64,000 nucleotides of DNA from Pachyseris speciosa (taxonomy: Eukaryota > Cnidaria > Anthozoa > Scleractinia > Pachyseridae). The stretch spans positions 1,006,501 to 1,070,500 of the forward strand of contig JAEMWC010000098.1 in NCBI GenBank assembly GCA_016490735.1, in the 5' to 3' direction. Numbering within the stretch: position 1 is the stretch's first letter; the number at the start of each line of letters is the position of its first letter. This document shows, piece by piece, positions 33,037 through 44,367 of this stretch. The translations under genes and the position numbers were made by a program. The notes under the pieces are model-generated. The model saw nothing but the letters and a program-made list of their open reading frames with translations, was not told where the DNA came from and ran no database searches.

Positions 33037-34048
33037 AATTACTGATAGCCATCCAAACCCATTGTTTTCTGCCTGCAATTATATCACTGAATGCCACCCC
33101 CTTTTGTATTTTTTTGGAAAACAATTAATTGAATAAACAATTAACAACTCTCTAGATACACTCATGAAACAATACTTTATGTAACCGTTACCTTGAATGA
33201 AAATAGTATTTATATTCAAGGTGACGGTTACGCAAGCTATTGTTTTCATGAGTGACATGTACATGTGAAAAATTCAATCCACAGAAACGAAGTATCAAAT
33301 GTCGTTTTGTGAAGGTAGATGCCATTTGCATGTTGCTAGACAAACATCACAGTTGTTTGTGAAAGCCAACTCTTTGTTTGCAACGATGGGGGAAAGCCGC
33401 TCAGAAAGCAGTTCGGAATAAGAGATTTTCCTAAAGCAAACAACATTTATTGTAAATTTAGAGGAATATGATGGTAAGTACTTACTTTTGATCGTTGTAG
33501 TAATGGCGTTGGTTTGTGTACTTGTATCAGATCTTTTGATCGTTTTGTTCAGGAGTGGGTGTGTCGTCGCGTGAAGCGGGTGGAAAACGTTCAGAGAATT
33601 TTGCGAATAGTGAAGGTATACATTATTTAAACTTTTGAAACCACTGCCGAGACAAAAATTGAAATATCTGTTATATATGTGATGGAGATTGTTACTTAGG
33701 AATCTTCTTTGTATTAAAGGTGCATTTTGTGGTGTTTTAGGTTGAGTCTAGGGTAAAAACTATGGGGACCGCTTCACCAGTGGACATGTGACACGTAAAG
33801 CATGCTGCATTATTAAAACACGCAGCATTATTAAAACACGCTGCATTATTTTTAATAATGCAGCGTGTTTTAGTTTTGATAATGCTGCGTGCTGATTTAG
33901 CACGTATTAACATTACCCCTGATAATTTCCCTGCTAACAAAAAAGACCGCCTCCGTTTTTCTACAACACTTAGTTTGCATTATTTTCACTGTGCATTCGG
34001 TGATATAATTCAGGCAGAAAACAATGGGTTTGGATGACGATCAGTAAT
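33037..34048. mobile_element. 1 kb non-autonomous DNA transposon with about 57-base TIRs
   Basis: The left end (AATTACTGATAGCCATCCAA through the CAATTATATCA region to 33094) is the inverse of 33992-34048. Two inner hairpins stand out: 33160-33253, with arms around CCGTTACCTTGAAT, and 33805-33893, with repeated CACGCTGCATTATT. No transposase frame is present. It lies next to the tRNA-like array, inside the hairpin-repeat region. Confidence 0.85.
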
Positions 34049-34934
34049 TATTTATAAATAACAGACTTACCACTGCTTCGCCTAACTTCATGATATGTAA
34101 ATAAATTTGTAAAACGTAGCCTGATTTATAAATAAGGAAAAAAACGGCATGAATTTAGTCTAAATAATAAATTTACAAACGGCGCCCCTAGCAGTAAGCC
34201 TATATAATCACTCGCCAAAAATAATTTTAGAAAGTAAATGGAAAAGGTCGATCATCAAACCTCAACAAAAGGATAACCGTTTAAAATCAGCGCTTAGGCC
34301 TAAGCACCGTAGATATATAAGTGACATTCTATGCAAGACTTTAATAAATATCTAGTTTTACAACTAGCGCCGTAGTTCCAAGTTCAAATCCAGTCCAAAT
34401 ATCGTGGTTTTTTTTTTAATTTGTTTCTTGTTCTTTTTCTTAATAAATGTAGACTCTCTACATTAACTGGGTAGGATTACAAATGCAGACTGTCGGGAGA
34501 TTACGTTGTTATATTGAAATTAATTAAAAGCAGGCCTTGCTTGTTCTTCAAGAAATTTCCGTTTTAAAATTCCCCACTGGTCAGTTTGATTCAACCGTGC
34601 CTACCGAAGTGCTGAAAAATCTGGGACACAAGATTGGACTGCACGCCATCGCCATCACAATTATGTGCGTAACTCAGATAAAACCTGGAAAAATATCGAC
34701 TCGGTAGATGTGACGACTGCAACACCCGTGAATTAATCTACCAACTAAACTGCCAAGTAACTGGTTTTTATATACCCAAGGAACACTAAAATAAGAAATT
34801 TTATGCATTTGAAGTACATGCGGAGGTTACATTTAAAGATGCCAAAGACCATCACAGTTACGTATGCAACGATGCTTAAGGAAAGCCATCATCTTCGTCA
34901 TTGTTATTATTATATCAATTCCAATCAAACTCAC
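34049..34934. other. End of the repeat mosaic and intron flank
   Basis: 34054-34200 and 34445-34495 are inverted matches to 24930-25090 and 24312-24360. 34496-34934 shows no recognised feature apart from the splice donor of the next exon. Confidence 0.55.
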
Positions 34935-35465
34935 GTTTAAGGAAATCCAGACAATCTCTGTACTCCTTCTCAGCAATGGTTGTCGTCAGTCTCACCTCGG
35001 TCAGGCCAAATTTCTCCAGGACGTCCTCTGTCACCAGGAATATCTGAGCCATATCATTGAGATGACCACTGCGATAGTCTTCCCACAGTTCTTCAAGGAT
35101 TTTAACAGACCTAATTTCCACTGTGATCACCAAACTTCCCTCTTTTGCGTCAACAAAGAGCACTTTGCGCACCCTTTCCAGATAGTCCAGGTAACCATTA
35201 AACTCGTCCGGTTTTGATAGATCAACGGCTTGAAGATACTTAGACGCAATTAATCGAAATATTTCATCTGCAGAAGGTATGTTTCCATTTCCGACATTTG
35301 ACGACGAGCGTATTTCTCTCTGTTGGTTTGATGTGATTGGTAGCTCTGCTGCGCCATCCTGGTCAAATGAGTGCGGTTCCTGTGGCTCTATTGCCATTCG
35401 TGTAGCTGTTTCTTTTGCACCAGGTCCTTTAATAGCCTTGCAATCAATTTTCACGCGAAGAAAGC
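34935..35465 (-). CDS. TRADD-N-like domain exon (first in chain)
   Basis: This 531-base exon is symmetrical, phase 1 at both ends. The acceptor is TTTTGAAAAG (AG at 35466-35467) and the donor C|GTGAGTTTG (GT at 34933-34934). A linker of about 60 residues is followed by helix DEIFRLIASKYLQAVDLSKP, strand EGSLVITVEIRS, ILEELWEDYRSGHLNDMAQI, then LTEVRLTTTIAEKEYRDCL. The order and spacing fit the TRADD N-terminal domain. Its first two bases complete the glycine codon begun by the glycosyltransferase exon, so both belong to one transcript. Known of the family: TRADD-N mediates assembly in TNF-receptor-type signalling. Any role here is inference. Confidence 0.82.
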
Positions 35466-36284
35466 CTTTTCAAAACAAAACGCTGAATTAGACAAACAAT
35501 AAGGCACCATGGCACATTCAATCAGAGATCGCTCTAAAATCCATTTTTTTTAACATGCAATGAATGATTAATCTATTTGAGGTCTATTTTCACAATAAAA
35601 GCAAACAACAAAGTACCCCTTACTTCACATTTTGGTTTTTGCGATGTCCTTTTGCATGTTAATGCTTTTACTTCTCAGGTTTCTCACCCCTTCCCACCGG
35701 ATTATCGCATTTTCCCTCCCCAAGCCGGGGGTAATCATTGTTTGTAAAGAATTTTATCTGCATATAGGTTGAACCACACATCTGATATATGATACTAGAA
35801 AGGTTTACGGAACCAGTGGCTGTAACGAAACGTGGGAACGAGACGCGTGCTTTGACACGTGTGAGTTGGTGACAAAGGCGACAAAGCAAGAACATGCACT
35901 GTTAGCATTCCCGTTTCTCAATAATCAGGAACGTAAGCCATCAACATCTCAGTCTATTGGAGAGAAGAGACAAGTGACAAGAGACGGGGAACTTCAAAAA
36001 ACACTATATGTGCACTTAAAATTTTCACTGAAAATGCATGCAAACCAATGGCCCATTTTCTAAACTAGCAAGGGCCTGGGAACGAATCCAAACTTCATTC
36101 TCACAAGAAAGGGTATCTCGAAATAAGCAGCTTCAGCACGTTTGAGGATGTTTGGTTGAAAAGCCGCCAGAAAACATGCATTTAAAACTTCACTTGCAGT
36201 GAAAACATATTTTTCCAATCGATAAATTTTAAAACCTCGTTCCCAGGCCCTTACTCGTTTAGAAAATGGCCCATTCTAACTTAC
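35466..36284. other. Intron between the glycosyltransferase and first TRADD-N exon
   Basis: This 819-base intron opens with GTAAGTTAG and ends TTTTGAAAAG. It contains the palindromic element listed at 36046-36275. No other feature is seen. Confidence 0.65.
36046..36275. mobile_element. Palindromic MITE next to a splice donor
   Basis: Inverted ends AATGGCCCATTTTCTAAAC and GTTTAGAAAATGGCCCATT are each followed inward by AAGGGCCTGGGAACGA in matching orientation. Its right edge is about eight bases from the donor of the glycosyltransferase exon (36283-36284). Confidence 0.8.
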
Positions 36285-37482
36285 CAGGAACAAGGTTGAT
36301 CATCTCAAACCGAAGGGCATCGCTTTGTTTAGTCCAGCTGTATTTCCTGTCATAGGAGGCACGCAAATCTTCAGCCTCCTCCAGTCGACTCCGTCTGTCT
36401 TTCTCCCAGATTTTCTTGATGGCCGCAGACCATAACGTGGGATCTTCTGAGTCGATCACAAATGACGAACCAAATTTTACTTTGCCTAACGCTTCACCAA
36501 ACCCAGAATTCTTGCTAGTCAGCACAGGAAGACCAGCTGAAAGTGCCTCAAGACCAGTCAAACCAAAGCCCTCTGTTCTAGAGGTTAAGAGCACAAGATC
36601 CACTTCACAATATAATCGCTGCAAACTTTCTCGGCTCTTGTCATCGCTTCTGACCTTCAAGCGGTTTGCTGGTACATCACAGTCAAGGAAACGTTTCGCT
36701 ACTTCCTCGAGTTTTCCATCAGGTTCTCCAACGAACACAAGCTGGGTGTCAGGTAGTGACGCAACAGCTCTTCCCACAATATTAAACCCATTTAATTCAA
36801 AATCCTCCGCATCTCCGCGGCCAAACACCAAAACACTGCGATGTCTTCTTTCTTCAGGGGCCTGTTTAACACTCGTGAATTCTTTAAACAGCCCAGGAGT
36901 AAAGTCGAAAATATTCTGATCTTTTTCACACCAACGAAGATACGCTCGAAGGGCTTCAGTCAACTTTGGACCAACTCCTACAACAAAGTCAGCGAGTTCG
37001 CACAGCTCTACTTCGACACTGTGCTTCTGTTCGCCCGTTGAAATAGGATTCGAATAAGATTTGTACATCCCCAGTTCCTCTGGGTCTGTGTGTACAACTT
37101 GCACCCACTTGCATTTGTGAGAGTCTCTGATAATTTGCGCGTGCTTACCGAGTTGCACGCCATGACCAACGATTACGTCCATCTGCAAATGTTCTGGTGG
37201 AAAGCTAAGCCATTCCCGTTCTTCAAAACCAGGCCGTCGTTTGGCCTCCAGAACGAGCACGTTGTGGGTAAGGGCTGCTTCCTTCTCTACTTCACTACAT
37301 TTTGGCACAAAGAATGTAATTTCCACACTGGAGGACTTGGCCAACTGAATGGCTAATTCCCTGCTTACTGTGGAAAGTTCTCCCTTGTTTGATCCCCATT
37401 CAGAAGCCAAAATGGTGATTTTAACTTTGCGACGTCCATAAGCCTGGCCATGTTCTTGCGATTCCCGTGAAGCGGACGCCAT
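36285..37482 (-). CDS. GT-B/GT4-type glycosyltransferase, first coding exon
   Basis: The ATG at 37480-37482 is chosen because an in-frame TAG lies 15 bases upstream and the sequence beyond is a spliced leader. The 399-residue segment has two Rossmann-like halves. The N-terminal half begins VKITILASEWGSNKGELSTV and includes VHTDPEELGMYK. The C-terminal half has VLVFGRGDAEDFELNG, TQLVFVGEPDGK and the E-x7-E signature EGFGLTGLEAL, which binds the nucleotide-sugar donor in GT4 retaining enzymes. About 400 residues is normal for the family. No signal peptide or membrane segment is seen, so it is probably cytosolic. The exon ends in phase 1 at a GTAAGT donor and reads on into a TRADD-N exon, an unusual fusion. 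Sugar and acceptor are unknown. Bacterial relatives include inositol-phosphate and capsule transferases. Confidence 0.88.
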
Positions 37483-37535
37483 AGCCAAGCAGGCTATCTA
37501 GAGCACCATAAGCTAGGTTTTGAACACCTGCAAAC
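37483..37535 (-). other. 5' untranslated exon segment of the glycosyltransferase gene
   Basis: A good splice acceptor (CTCTCGTTTGCAG ending near 37530) precedes the ATG, and stops occur in all useful frames before it. The start exon therefore has a short leader and at least one 5' untranslated exon lies further upstream. That exon was not identified. Confidence 0.55.
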
Positions 37536-38528
37536 GAGAGATATGCTAATAGGTGAACAAACTGTCCTTTGGTAGAAACGTGTATAAAATACAAATCCTG
37601 GTCAACCTGAAAATGAGTCTGCAATATCCAATCAAACGGTAATTTGGGTGATTTGAAAACCGACTCCACAGGGACTAAATTAGTTGATCTTTTAAAGGTC
37701 TAAGTCATTGTTATATTGATGAGTAACAGGAGTGCTTTCAAAGTTCTTTCAATCTGCTAAAATATCCCCAATCATTTTACATGGGAACCCCAGAGAAAAA
37801 AACATGTGCCCAAGAGTAAGGCAAAGGTCTGTTTTATGAGCAGCAACCTTATAAGGGACTGGGGATGAATCAGGGACTAATTCTTCAATCAATCAATCAA
37901 TTAATCAATCAATCAATCAATCAGTCAGTCAGTCAAACAAAATAAACACATTGCACTTCAATGATTATTACTTACAAACTAGCTGCCACAAGAGGGTTCC
38001 CTCCTTTTCAGGGGTCTCCTTTCTCTCTCAAGTAGAGTGGAGAAAATACGGTGCACAGTGAAGGCTGGTAGGGAAGAGCACACGAAAGAGGCTTAAAAGA
38101 GCCTTCAGTTTTCGTGCTAGGGACAAAATTTTAAAATAGAAGCTACTGGTAAAAGTGTACCTGACCCCAAAATAATTTTTCCCCTCATATAAGACTTTGC
38201 ATCTATTCCAAAACATTTAGCCTATTTTTCCAGTTTTATGGGCTTCAAAACTAGGGAATGTGATATGCTTTCTGCGCGCCACTTATTTTACTTTACTGAA
38301 CACTACTTATCATATTGACATGCCCTACACCTGGTTCCTTTCCTGTAACTGCCCTTGCCACTGTTCTTAATTTTATCTGACTGATTTTACACTTGCACCT
38401 TACTGTGCACTATTAGTTATTAATTAGATTTATTCTAATTCTATTAGATTTTAAATTTTAGATTTCCTCTCGATCTTAAATGAGATTTTAGGGCTGAACC
38501 TGGCATGGGATACTTTTCCTGTTTGTTT

Positions 38529-38560
<32 letters not shown>

Positions 38561-39330
38561 TTAACTTTACAACCAAAAGAGCTGTTACAATGATGCAAGA
38601 TTGAGAAATAAACCTAAAAACATTATGGTGATAAGGTACATGAACAAGAACAAGTTTGTGCAATCCCTTTTGGTCTTTTCATTTCATTTCATTTCTTATT
38701 GATCTACTATATATGTATATTTTTACTTATGAGACCAATAAAGTTGGTAGACATACACTATTAAAGTACTGGTCATTAATTTTGGTACTCAACCAAGCTA
38801 GTGTGTGGCGTGATGCTCTACCTGGCTGGTAGAGAAAAGGAAACAAAAGAGGCTTAAAAGAGCGTTCAATTTTCTGGCTTGGAACAAAACTAATATAAGA
38901 AACTAATGTTGGGGTGGGGGTGGGGGTGGGGGTGGGGCAACAACATGCATTAACGTTAGTGCACTTTTAGAGTTCTTTCTGAGGATCTTCAACCATAACC
39001 ATAAATGCAACAGGGATGCTGCCAGGGTTCTTTCTGAGGATCTTTAACAGATCACCCCCATCACTTTTGTATCGGAACCCCAGAATGATAAAATGCACCA
39101 AAGTGTGAGTGAAACATTTGTTTCTTAGCACCAACCCAGGGACCGTCTAGGGATGAATGACAGAGGTTAATGCTCCAATTAACTATTTTAACTAATTAAA
39201 CAATCAGACTAGACAGATTGCTCTCATATGAATACCATTATCTACACTGTAACCTGATTATCATCCCCACCAAAGATGCACCTCCTTTCTCCATCAAAAG
39301 GAGCAGAGACTAGAAAGAGGAGGGCACTGG
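37536..39330. other. Upstream region of the main gene, with diverged duplicated pieces
   Basis: Two stretches (37760-38200 and 38830-39180) resemble each other, sharing AGAGGCTTAAAAGAGC and GGAACCCCAGA. Simple repeats lie at 37888-37937 (AATC), 38527-38566 (TTTA) and 38910-38936 (GGGGGT). The promoter of the gene is expected here but no specific element is recognised. Confidence 0.45.
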
Positions 39331-41750
39331 ATTAGCAGGTGACAGCAAGAGATAATGAGGAAGTGTTGGGACATTCAGAAGGCCTCACACTGATCGATAT
39401 CGTGCGTGACCACTATCTCGATCAGTTGATTACTTTTCCTACTCTAGACCTAATATTCACCAACACGCCAGGCCTGGCCAATAACTGTCATTCGCCAGAT
39501 ATGTTCAGCGATCACTCTGCAGTGGCATGTACTCTTAATATCTCAATTCCCTTCAAGCGGAAGCCTAGTCGCAGAGTCTATTTGTTCAACAAAGGCGACT
39601 ATGACTCCCTACGGAGTGAATTGCAAGAATTCCAAGAATCTTTCTTTCAGTTAACTACTGAGGATACGGATATCGAAGAAGACTGGGAACGTTTCAAGTC
39701 TGCGCTTAAGACCTCAGCGGATCGAAACATTCCATCAAAAATGGTCAGCGGTCGCAGCAAGCTTCCCTGGTTATCGGCACGTCTGCGCCGCATTATCCGA
39801 CGTAAGAATAGAATCCACACAAAATATAAGAAGACTAGTAACCATAGACCTTACACCTCATGGCGCAAATTAAGGAGAAAAGTCACCTGCTTACTTAGAT
39901 CTGCGAGAAACCAGCATTTTAAACCAGGTTATCGGAGACATCCAAACCAATCCCAAACCTTTCTGGAACTATATACGATCACAAAAGAAAGACAACCAAG
40001 TTATGCCGCCTCTTAAAACACCAACAGGCACCAATGTTGATAGTGACTATGAAAAGGCTGAAACACTTAACGCCCAGTTCCAGAATCACATGAAGATCTT
40101 AATTCCGTTCCATTTCTGCAGAAAACCACACCTGGTATTGGGAACATTGTCATAACAACGGTATAATCAAATTACTCAAAGATCTCAAACCATCTAAATC
40201 TGCAGGCCCGGATGAAATTCATCCTTATATCCTCAAGGAATCATCAGCCCAAGTCGCTCCTTTCCTAAAGTACATCTTTCAGAAGTCTCTTGAAACAAGC
40301 AACCTCCCTAGATTGGCGAGTAGCCACCATTTGCCCAATCTACAAGAAAGGGGACAGATCATGCCCGAACAATTACCGTCCTGTGTCACTAACAAGTGTT
40401 GTCTGTAAAGTCTTAGAACACATAGTGTGCTCAAACATTATGAACCATCTGGATCCACATGGGTTGATAACGAGCAGACAACATGCCTTTCATAAAGGCC
40501 GTAGCTGTACCACACAACTATGTACAGTAATATACGAATGGTCCAAAACTATTGATCAAGGTCTCCAAACTGACGTGTTTATCCTGGACTTTGCAAAGGC
40601 TTTTGATAGTGTGCCCTACGAACGTCTTAAAGCGAAACTCTTTCGCTACAGTATAAACGGTAAAACACTAGCATGGATTAACAACTTCCTATGTCAGAGA
40701 CATCAACGAGTGGCAATCAATGGGTCAAAATCAGATTGGACGCCAGTCATATCGGGTGTTCCTCAAGGAACAGTCCTTGGACCGGTATTATTTAATAATT
40801 ATATTCATCAATGATATAGTGGATGAGATCGAATCGGAAATCCGACTTTTTGCAGATGACTCAGTGTCTGTTATAGGCCAATCACAAAAGTCCAAGATTG
40901 CGAACAACTCCAACAGGATATCGATCATCTAACACCTTGGGCCAAGAAATGGTACATGTACTTTGAGCCAAGCAAGTGCAAGATAATGTGCATAACTCGT
41001 AAAACCACCCACAAGATCACTTATCAATACACTATGGAACACACGAATCTGGAATCTGCCCATCACACAAAATATCTCAGAGTAACGATATCAGATGACC
41101 TTAGATGGAACCGCCATGTAGCAGATATAACAGGCCGTGCCAACAAACTACTCGGACTCCTTAGACGGAACCTTTCAACATGCGACAGAAGAGTAAAAGA
41201 GGCAGCCTACCTTGGCCTAGTAAGACCCTTACTCGAGTATGCGAGCCAAGCATGGGATCCATATACGGATAACCTATCAAACGAGATCGAAAAGATACAG
41301 AGGCGTGCTGCGCACTTCGTAACAATTTGATTACCAGAATCACGAACTTGGCAGTGTCACTACGCTCTTAAATGATCTAGGGTGGAAGTAACTTAAGATC
41401 ACAGGGGAAATACACAGACTCTGTCTTCTCAAAAAGGGTTTAGATAACAACGTAATCCTGCCCCTGGATGAATTATCAAAGCCAGCCAGAAAGACAAGAC
41501 ATATGCACAATAGATATTACTCCACAATTTACGCTCGCACTAACATATTCAAATTCAGTTTTGTGCCGCGCACAATTAGAGACTGGAATAATCTACCACA
41601 TGTTGTAGAAATTGCGGACGACGCTAAATTCCGCAAATTATTGTTATTTACGTTTCCCTAGGAATCCGCTGACCAAGATGTATTTAATATCATTCATTAA
41701 ACAAGGTTACATCAAATAAATACATGTAAGTGAAGTGAGGTGAAGTGAAG
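39331..41750 (+). mobile_element. Non-LTR retrotransposon (LINE), 5' truncated and frame-broken
   Basis: The end of an endonuclease domain (SDHSAV motif near 39510) is followed by a linker with KLPWLSARLRRIIRRKNRI. Reverse-transcriptase motifs come next: [47 protein letters not shown] and, in another frame, FADDSVSVI. The C-terminal tail runs to about 41660. The frames are 39339-40016, 40290-40814, about 40800-40930 and 40956-41330, separated by at least three breaks, so it is inactive. The 3' end is a short GTGAA-type repeat (41727-41750). Layout and tail fit the CR1/L2/Jockey group. Confidence 0.88.
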
Positions 41751-41860
41751 GTTAAATGTTTTGGATTGTTTTGATTTTTTTTCCTTTTGAGGACAGTGAA
41801 ATTCTGGCAGCTAATGTAAGGGAGGTGCCTGGAGGGCAAATAAAGTCAGGTACATTGTAT

Positions 41861-42021
41861 AGAGTGTTTTCACATGATGGTGGCCATGTTGGTGTCCCAA
41901 AACAAAGAAATGGCAGCCATATTGGTGCCCCCAAACTAAACGTGAACTCTACTTGCATGCAAATACTTTCTTTTTGTCAGTATACCAATATGGCTGGTAG
42001 TCAAGTGAATGAATATGCTCT
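41861..42021. mobile_element. Short MITE, AGAGTGTTTTCACATGA family (copy 1)
   Basis: The left end AGAGTGTTTTCACATGA and the right end TCAAGTGAATGAATATGCTCT are inverted. The body carries GCCATGTTGGTGTCCCAAAA twice in variant form. A second copy is at 50882-51055. Confidence 0.75.
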
Positions 42022-42601
42022 ATTAAGTGTTCACAAAGTCACAGGGTCCAAGTCCACTGTCATATTAAATTGATAAATAATATTAAATTGGTGACCTTTT
42101 TAATATTATTTAAGTCAAAATTCTGATGTACATGTAAAAGAATTTAAACATAAGAATCATTTTTTTTTGTCAGAAAGTGATCCAATGTCAGATCTAATGA
42201 CAGCATACATGTACATGTAAGGCTGCAGCTATTGTAAAAAGAAATAAAATAAATATAGTTTGGTGTAACAGTTTGGCAGGTTTCAAGCCAACAACAGCAA
42301 TGGTTGAAAAAAAAAATTTAGGGGATGAAAGAACTTCCATCTTAAACATCAACAGGTACTGATTGTGTTCTTTGCAAAGGTGAAATCAAGGCAGTTAGTC
42401 TGAATGAGGGGATGCACAATGTGTGAGACAGGAAGCCAAAAACAACAGATATGCATGACTGAAACCAGTGCCCAGCGAGTTAAAAAACAATTTAAAGGTT
42501 TGATATTTAAATGAAAGTCCCATTATTGAGGCTTTGAACCACTAATGACCGCTACATTAAGCATGAAGGAATGGGTAATTTATTCATTAACCCTTTCCTG
42601 C

Positions 42602-42666
<65 letters not shown>

Positions 42667-43500
42667 AATTGGCACTCACGGGCGGGAAAGGGTTAAGTTC
42701 AACACATGAGAACAGACACCGCTCTAGTGCAGCTACCCTGTCAAATGTACTGATGTTTTGCTGCACCACCAAATTAACATTATATTACCATACTAAAATG
42801 ATGCAGGCTGTGTCGCTCTTTTCCAGGACTTAATTGGTAAATTACCTGGTTCAGCACATGAAAGGAGAGGTGTCTGGATTATGGGCCTAAGAAAGATTTC
42901 TTTTGGCTCAAGAAAAAATATATATGGGAGTTAGAGGCATGTTACCTGACTCATCACAGCTGGAGTACAGTAAATCATAAACTTGATACAGCTGAAATAG
43001 ATTTATACCAATAATTCATTATTAGTATTGATGCACTGTGTGAAGTTTTTTACAATATTACACAGACAAAGAATTTTTGAGATGCAATAATATGGCCAGC
43101 ACATGGGGTAATGTAGGTTTATTTATTCCAAGGACAAAGTCTGTAGTAGTTGTCTAAACATTGTCCTCTTTATAAGAAAAAATGTCAGATAGTTTGCTAG
43201 TCAATGTTTAGTACGCAAACACCAAATTTCTGGCCAGTAGTAATTAATCAATATCTGACTTCCATGTCTTACTTCAGCAGCATATATCAGATATCAAAAG
43301 AAAAATGCCCCCCCCCCCCCCTCCCCCCGCTCCCTGTCTCAAGTGGGCAACTGGTAATTACATGATCACTTTAGTTATACACAGTAAATCCTTCAGCAAA
43401 GATTATAAAATGCTAAAAGATTAAATAATTATCCCTAGCTAAACTAACTAACCTAAAATACTGATTAACTACATTCTAAAAGTTGCTTTACAACGATGGT
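42022..43500. other. Non-coding stretch with one small MITE
   Basis: Apart from the element at 42587-42696 and a C run near 43308-43328, no feature is recognised. No open frame shows family resemblance. Confidence 0.45.
42587..42696. mobile_element. 110-base MITE with TTAACCCTTTCC termini
   Basis: The ends TTAACCCTTTCCTGCCC and GGGCGGGAAAGGGTTAA are inverted repeats with TTAA at the borders, suggesting TTAA-targeted (piggyBac-type) mobilisation. An inner inverted pair GCCAATTGGC is present. Confidence 0.8.
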
Positions 43501-43511
43501 GACATAGGTTA

Positions 43512-43610
43512 AGTTTAAAATAACAACAACAACAACAATACTTTATTTCACCCCATCATTATTACAACAGAAAATATAAACATATACATAGAATAGATGA
43601 TAGGGGTGCA

Positions 43611-43654
<44 letters not shown>

Positions 43655-43830
43655 CCAGCCAGGCTTCCCATATAAAGATGTTGCTACACCAAGGTCACTG
43701 GGTCAGGCTGTTCCATAACCCGGCTCTGCTGTAAGAGAAACTCTTCTTCAAAAAATTGGAGCACTGGGCTGTGGAGGAGCCAATTTATTTTCAGTATTCC
43801 TTAGTCGATATGTTGATTGTTTCGAAACAC
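43512..43830 (-). pseudogene. LINE 3' end fragment
   Basis: On the minus strand a segment reads SYSRAGLWNSLTQ, the conserved W-N-x-L signature near the LINE protein C-terminus. A short untranslated tail and an AATAAAGTATTG(TTG)n ending at about 43512-43540 follow. It probably belongs with the RT fragment at 44368-44720, separated by the insert at 43985-44335. Confidence 0.6.
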
Positions 43831-43984
43831 AAATATAGAACTCAGATCCTCAGAGGTTCATCATAACAGCAGCTGATTCCAGTCTTTGATATTTGAGTTT
43901 ACACCAACCCAGTGCCCAGCACAATCCATCGATATTAGAGTCATAATTGGCACACATTCCCGGGTAGGCTCCAGCCTGAGGTCC

Positions 43985-44335
43985 AACCCCTTAGCCTTTT
44001 ATATACCATTTTTGACAGAAAAGGTACCCCTTTTGTATACCTTCCATTGACAAAATGGTACTCCTTTCATATACCTAAAACAGGAAGTCTTCTTGTCATT
44101 TTCATGTAGCATTCAATATATTAAAACAGTACAGTTGTAAGGTATGTCTGTTCGAAATATATTAATAAAAGGCCCTTTTAAATACCTAAATGACAGATTT
44201 CCGTGCCCGTTCATATACTTTGACTTGTGAAATCCCTACCCTATCATATACCTGAAGTGTGAAAAAGGTACCCTTTTCAGGCGGAGCCTTCCCATATAGA
44301 CCATTATAGGGAGTACCCCCCTCCCCAGGCACACC
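43985..44335. repeat. Repeat related to the 26.7-28.3 kb foldback family
   Basis: Its right end GGGAGTACCCCCCTCCCC matches the GTACCCCCCTCCCC end of the foldback element. The interior repeats TATACC and GGTACCC words. It splits a LINE remnant. Confidence 0.5.
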
Positions 44336-44367
44336 TACAGTTATTAAAGTGTGGTTGAACTAGGCTT

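Larger units (their letters stand above)
24312..34495. repeat. 10 kb nested, largely palindromic repeat mosaic in an intron
   Basis: Outer segments are inverted copies: GTTAATGTAGAGAG near 24346-24360 against CTCTCTACATTAAC near 34452-34466, and GGGGCGCCGTTTGTAAATTT (24930-24949) against its complement near 34173-34194. Next inward are inverted blocks of a roughly 60-base tandem repeat (24930-25470 and 31145-31445). Many smaller TIR elements are nested between. No host exon was recognised inside. The arrangement resembles one old foldback or paired-insertion structure repeatedly used as a landing site. Confidence 0.6.

Noticed and set aside
36416..36919. 167-residue plus-strand frame
   Set aside because: Antisense shadow of the glycosyltransferase exon, which has clear domain motifs on the other strand.
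37421..37669. 82-residue minus-strand frame upstream of the glycosyltransferase
   Set aside because: Overlaps the start region in another frame, crosses a strong splice acceptor and resembles no family.
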